Assembly (NCBI GenBank): GCA_934630385.1
Contig: CAKTWE010000015.1
Coordinates: 1-32,648, forward strand
Length of the DNA stretch: 32,648 nucleotides
Source: an uncultured Collinsella sp.
GTDB lineage: Bacteria > Actinomycetota > Coriobacteriia > Coriobacteriales > Coriobacteriaceae
Direction: 5' to 3'
Below, in pieces: positions 32,495 through 32,648 of this stretch. The notes below the pieces were generated by a model that worked only from the letters and a program-made list of their open reading frames with translations, ran no database searches and had not been told where the DNA came from. Both the position numbers and the translations under genes were made by a program. Position 1 is the first letter of the stretch; each line of letters begins with the position of its first letter.

Positions 32495-32648
32495 TTTCAG
32501 GGCGGGGTGAAATTCCCCACTGGCGGTAAATCGGGCGGTGCCAAAGGGGTGCCGTGGCGCAGGCGAGGCGTCTGCGACCGAGCCGATGAGTCCGCGACCC
32601 GTGTGTGCGTTGGTTCGCACGCCGGCTGAACTGGTGAGATCCCAGTAC
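32495..32648 (+). ncRNA. FMN riboswitch (RFN element), 3' end cut by window
   Basis: The element shows the conserved RFN order: TTCAGGGCGGGGTGAAATTC, CCCACTGGCGGTAAAT, then after a variable arm GAGTCCGCGACC, a second variable hairpin, and AACTGGTGAGATCCCAGTAC at the window edge. The last part (CCGACGGT and AGTCCGGATG in the family) lies beyond the window. FMN binding lowers expression of riboflavin synthesis or uptake genes. The controlled gene is off the right edge; ribU or a ribDEAH-type operon is expected. Confidence 0.92.

Noticed and set aside
32131..32629. Small frames on both strands after groEL
   Set aside because: They translate the arms of the large palindrome and the riboswitch; Arg/Gly/Ser-rich products without start signals.

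Overview
This window looks like chromosomal DNA from a high-GC Gram-positive gut anaerobe of the Coriobacteriia, most likely Collinsella or a close relative. The grounds are the GC-rich, C/G-ending codon use, strong AGGAGG-type ribosome binding sites, an AmaP/DUF2273/Asp23 envelope-stress operon, a long sortase-type surface protein, a fused 2-hydroxyacyl-CoA dehydratase activase, and zinc-ribbon membrane proteins of the DUF4013 and DUF4234 kinds. The genus is an inference from gene content; no rRNA or tRNA gene is present to settle it.

Layout. Positions 1-4717 hold the 5'-truncated giant activase/dehydratase-like protein, closed by a strong terminator. A 3-hydroxyacyl-CoA dehydrogenase (4928-5887), an AAC(3)-type acetyltransferase (6012-6809) and a small membrane-anchored unknown (7072-7521) follow. 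A DUF389 membrane protein lies on the minus strand (7578-8717). Positions 9006-12497 encode a 1163-residue surface protein: two alanine-rich coiled-coil arms of nearly equal length around an AT-richer CAP-like domain, ending in a LAQTG sorting signal. An OPT-family transporter (minus) and coaX (plus) diverge around 14.5 kb. Then come a dCMP deaminase, a NifU-like Fe-S protein, lgt, and a large polytopic membrane protein resembling GT-C/DUF6020 enzymes. yebC (19924-20730) ends in a strong terminator and is followed by amaP-DUF2273-asp23 (20898-22379), a YitT transporter-like gene, two zinc-ribbon membrane proteins and a DUF2752 gene. A divergent pair of hydrolases (M20 on minus, YtcJ-like amidohydrolase on plus) precedes groES-groEL. 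The window closes inside an FMN (RFN) riboswitch whose controlled gene lies off the right edge.

Most genes are ordinary housekeeping or metabolic genes. The less ordinary content is the surface protein and several non-coding structures: a perfect TTGTTGCGCAACA-type palindrome shared by two promoter regions (8927 and 25237), a 144-nt nested palindrome after groEL, an 81-bp inverted repeat before groES, two REP-like palindromes with a GGGGnCAG core flanking the DUF6020-like gene, and a terminator-shaped hairpin inside the start of the DUF2752 gene. I see no CRISPR array, prophage, transposase or obvious defence island.
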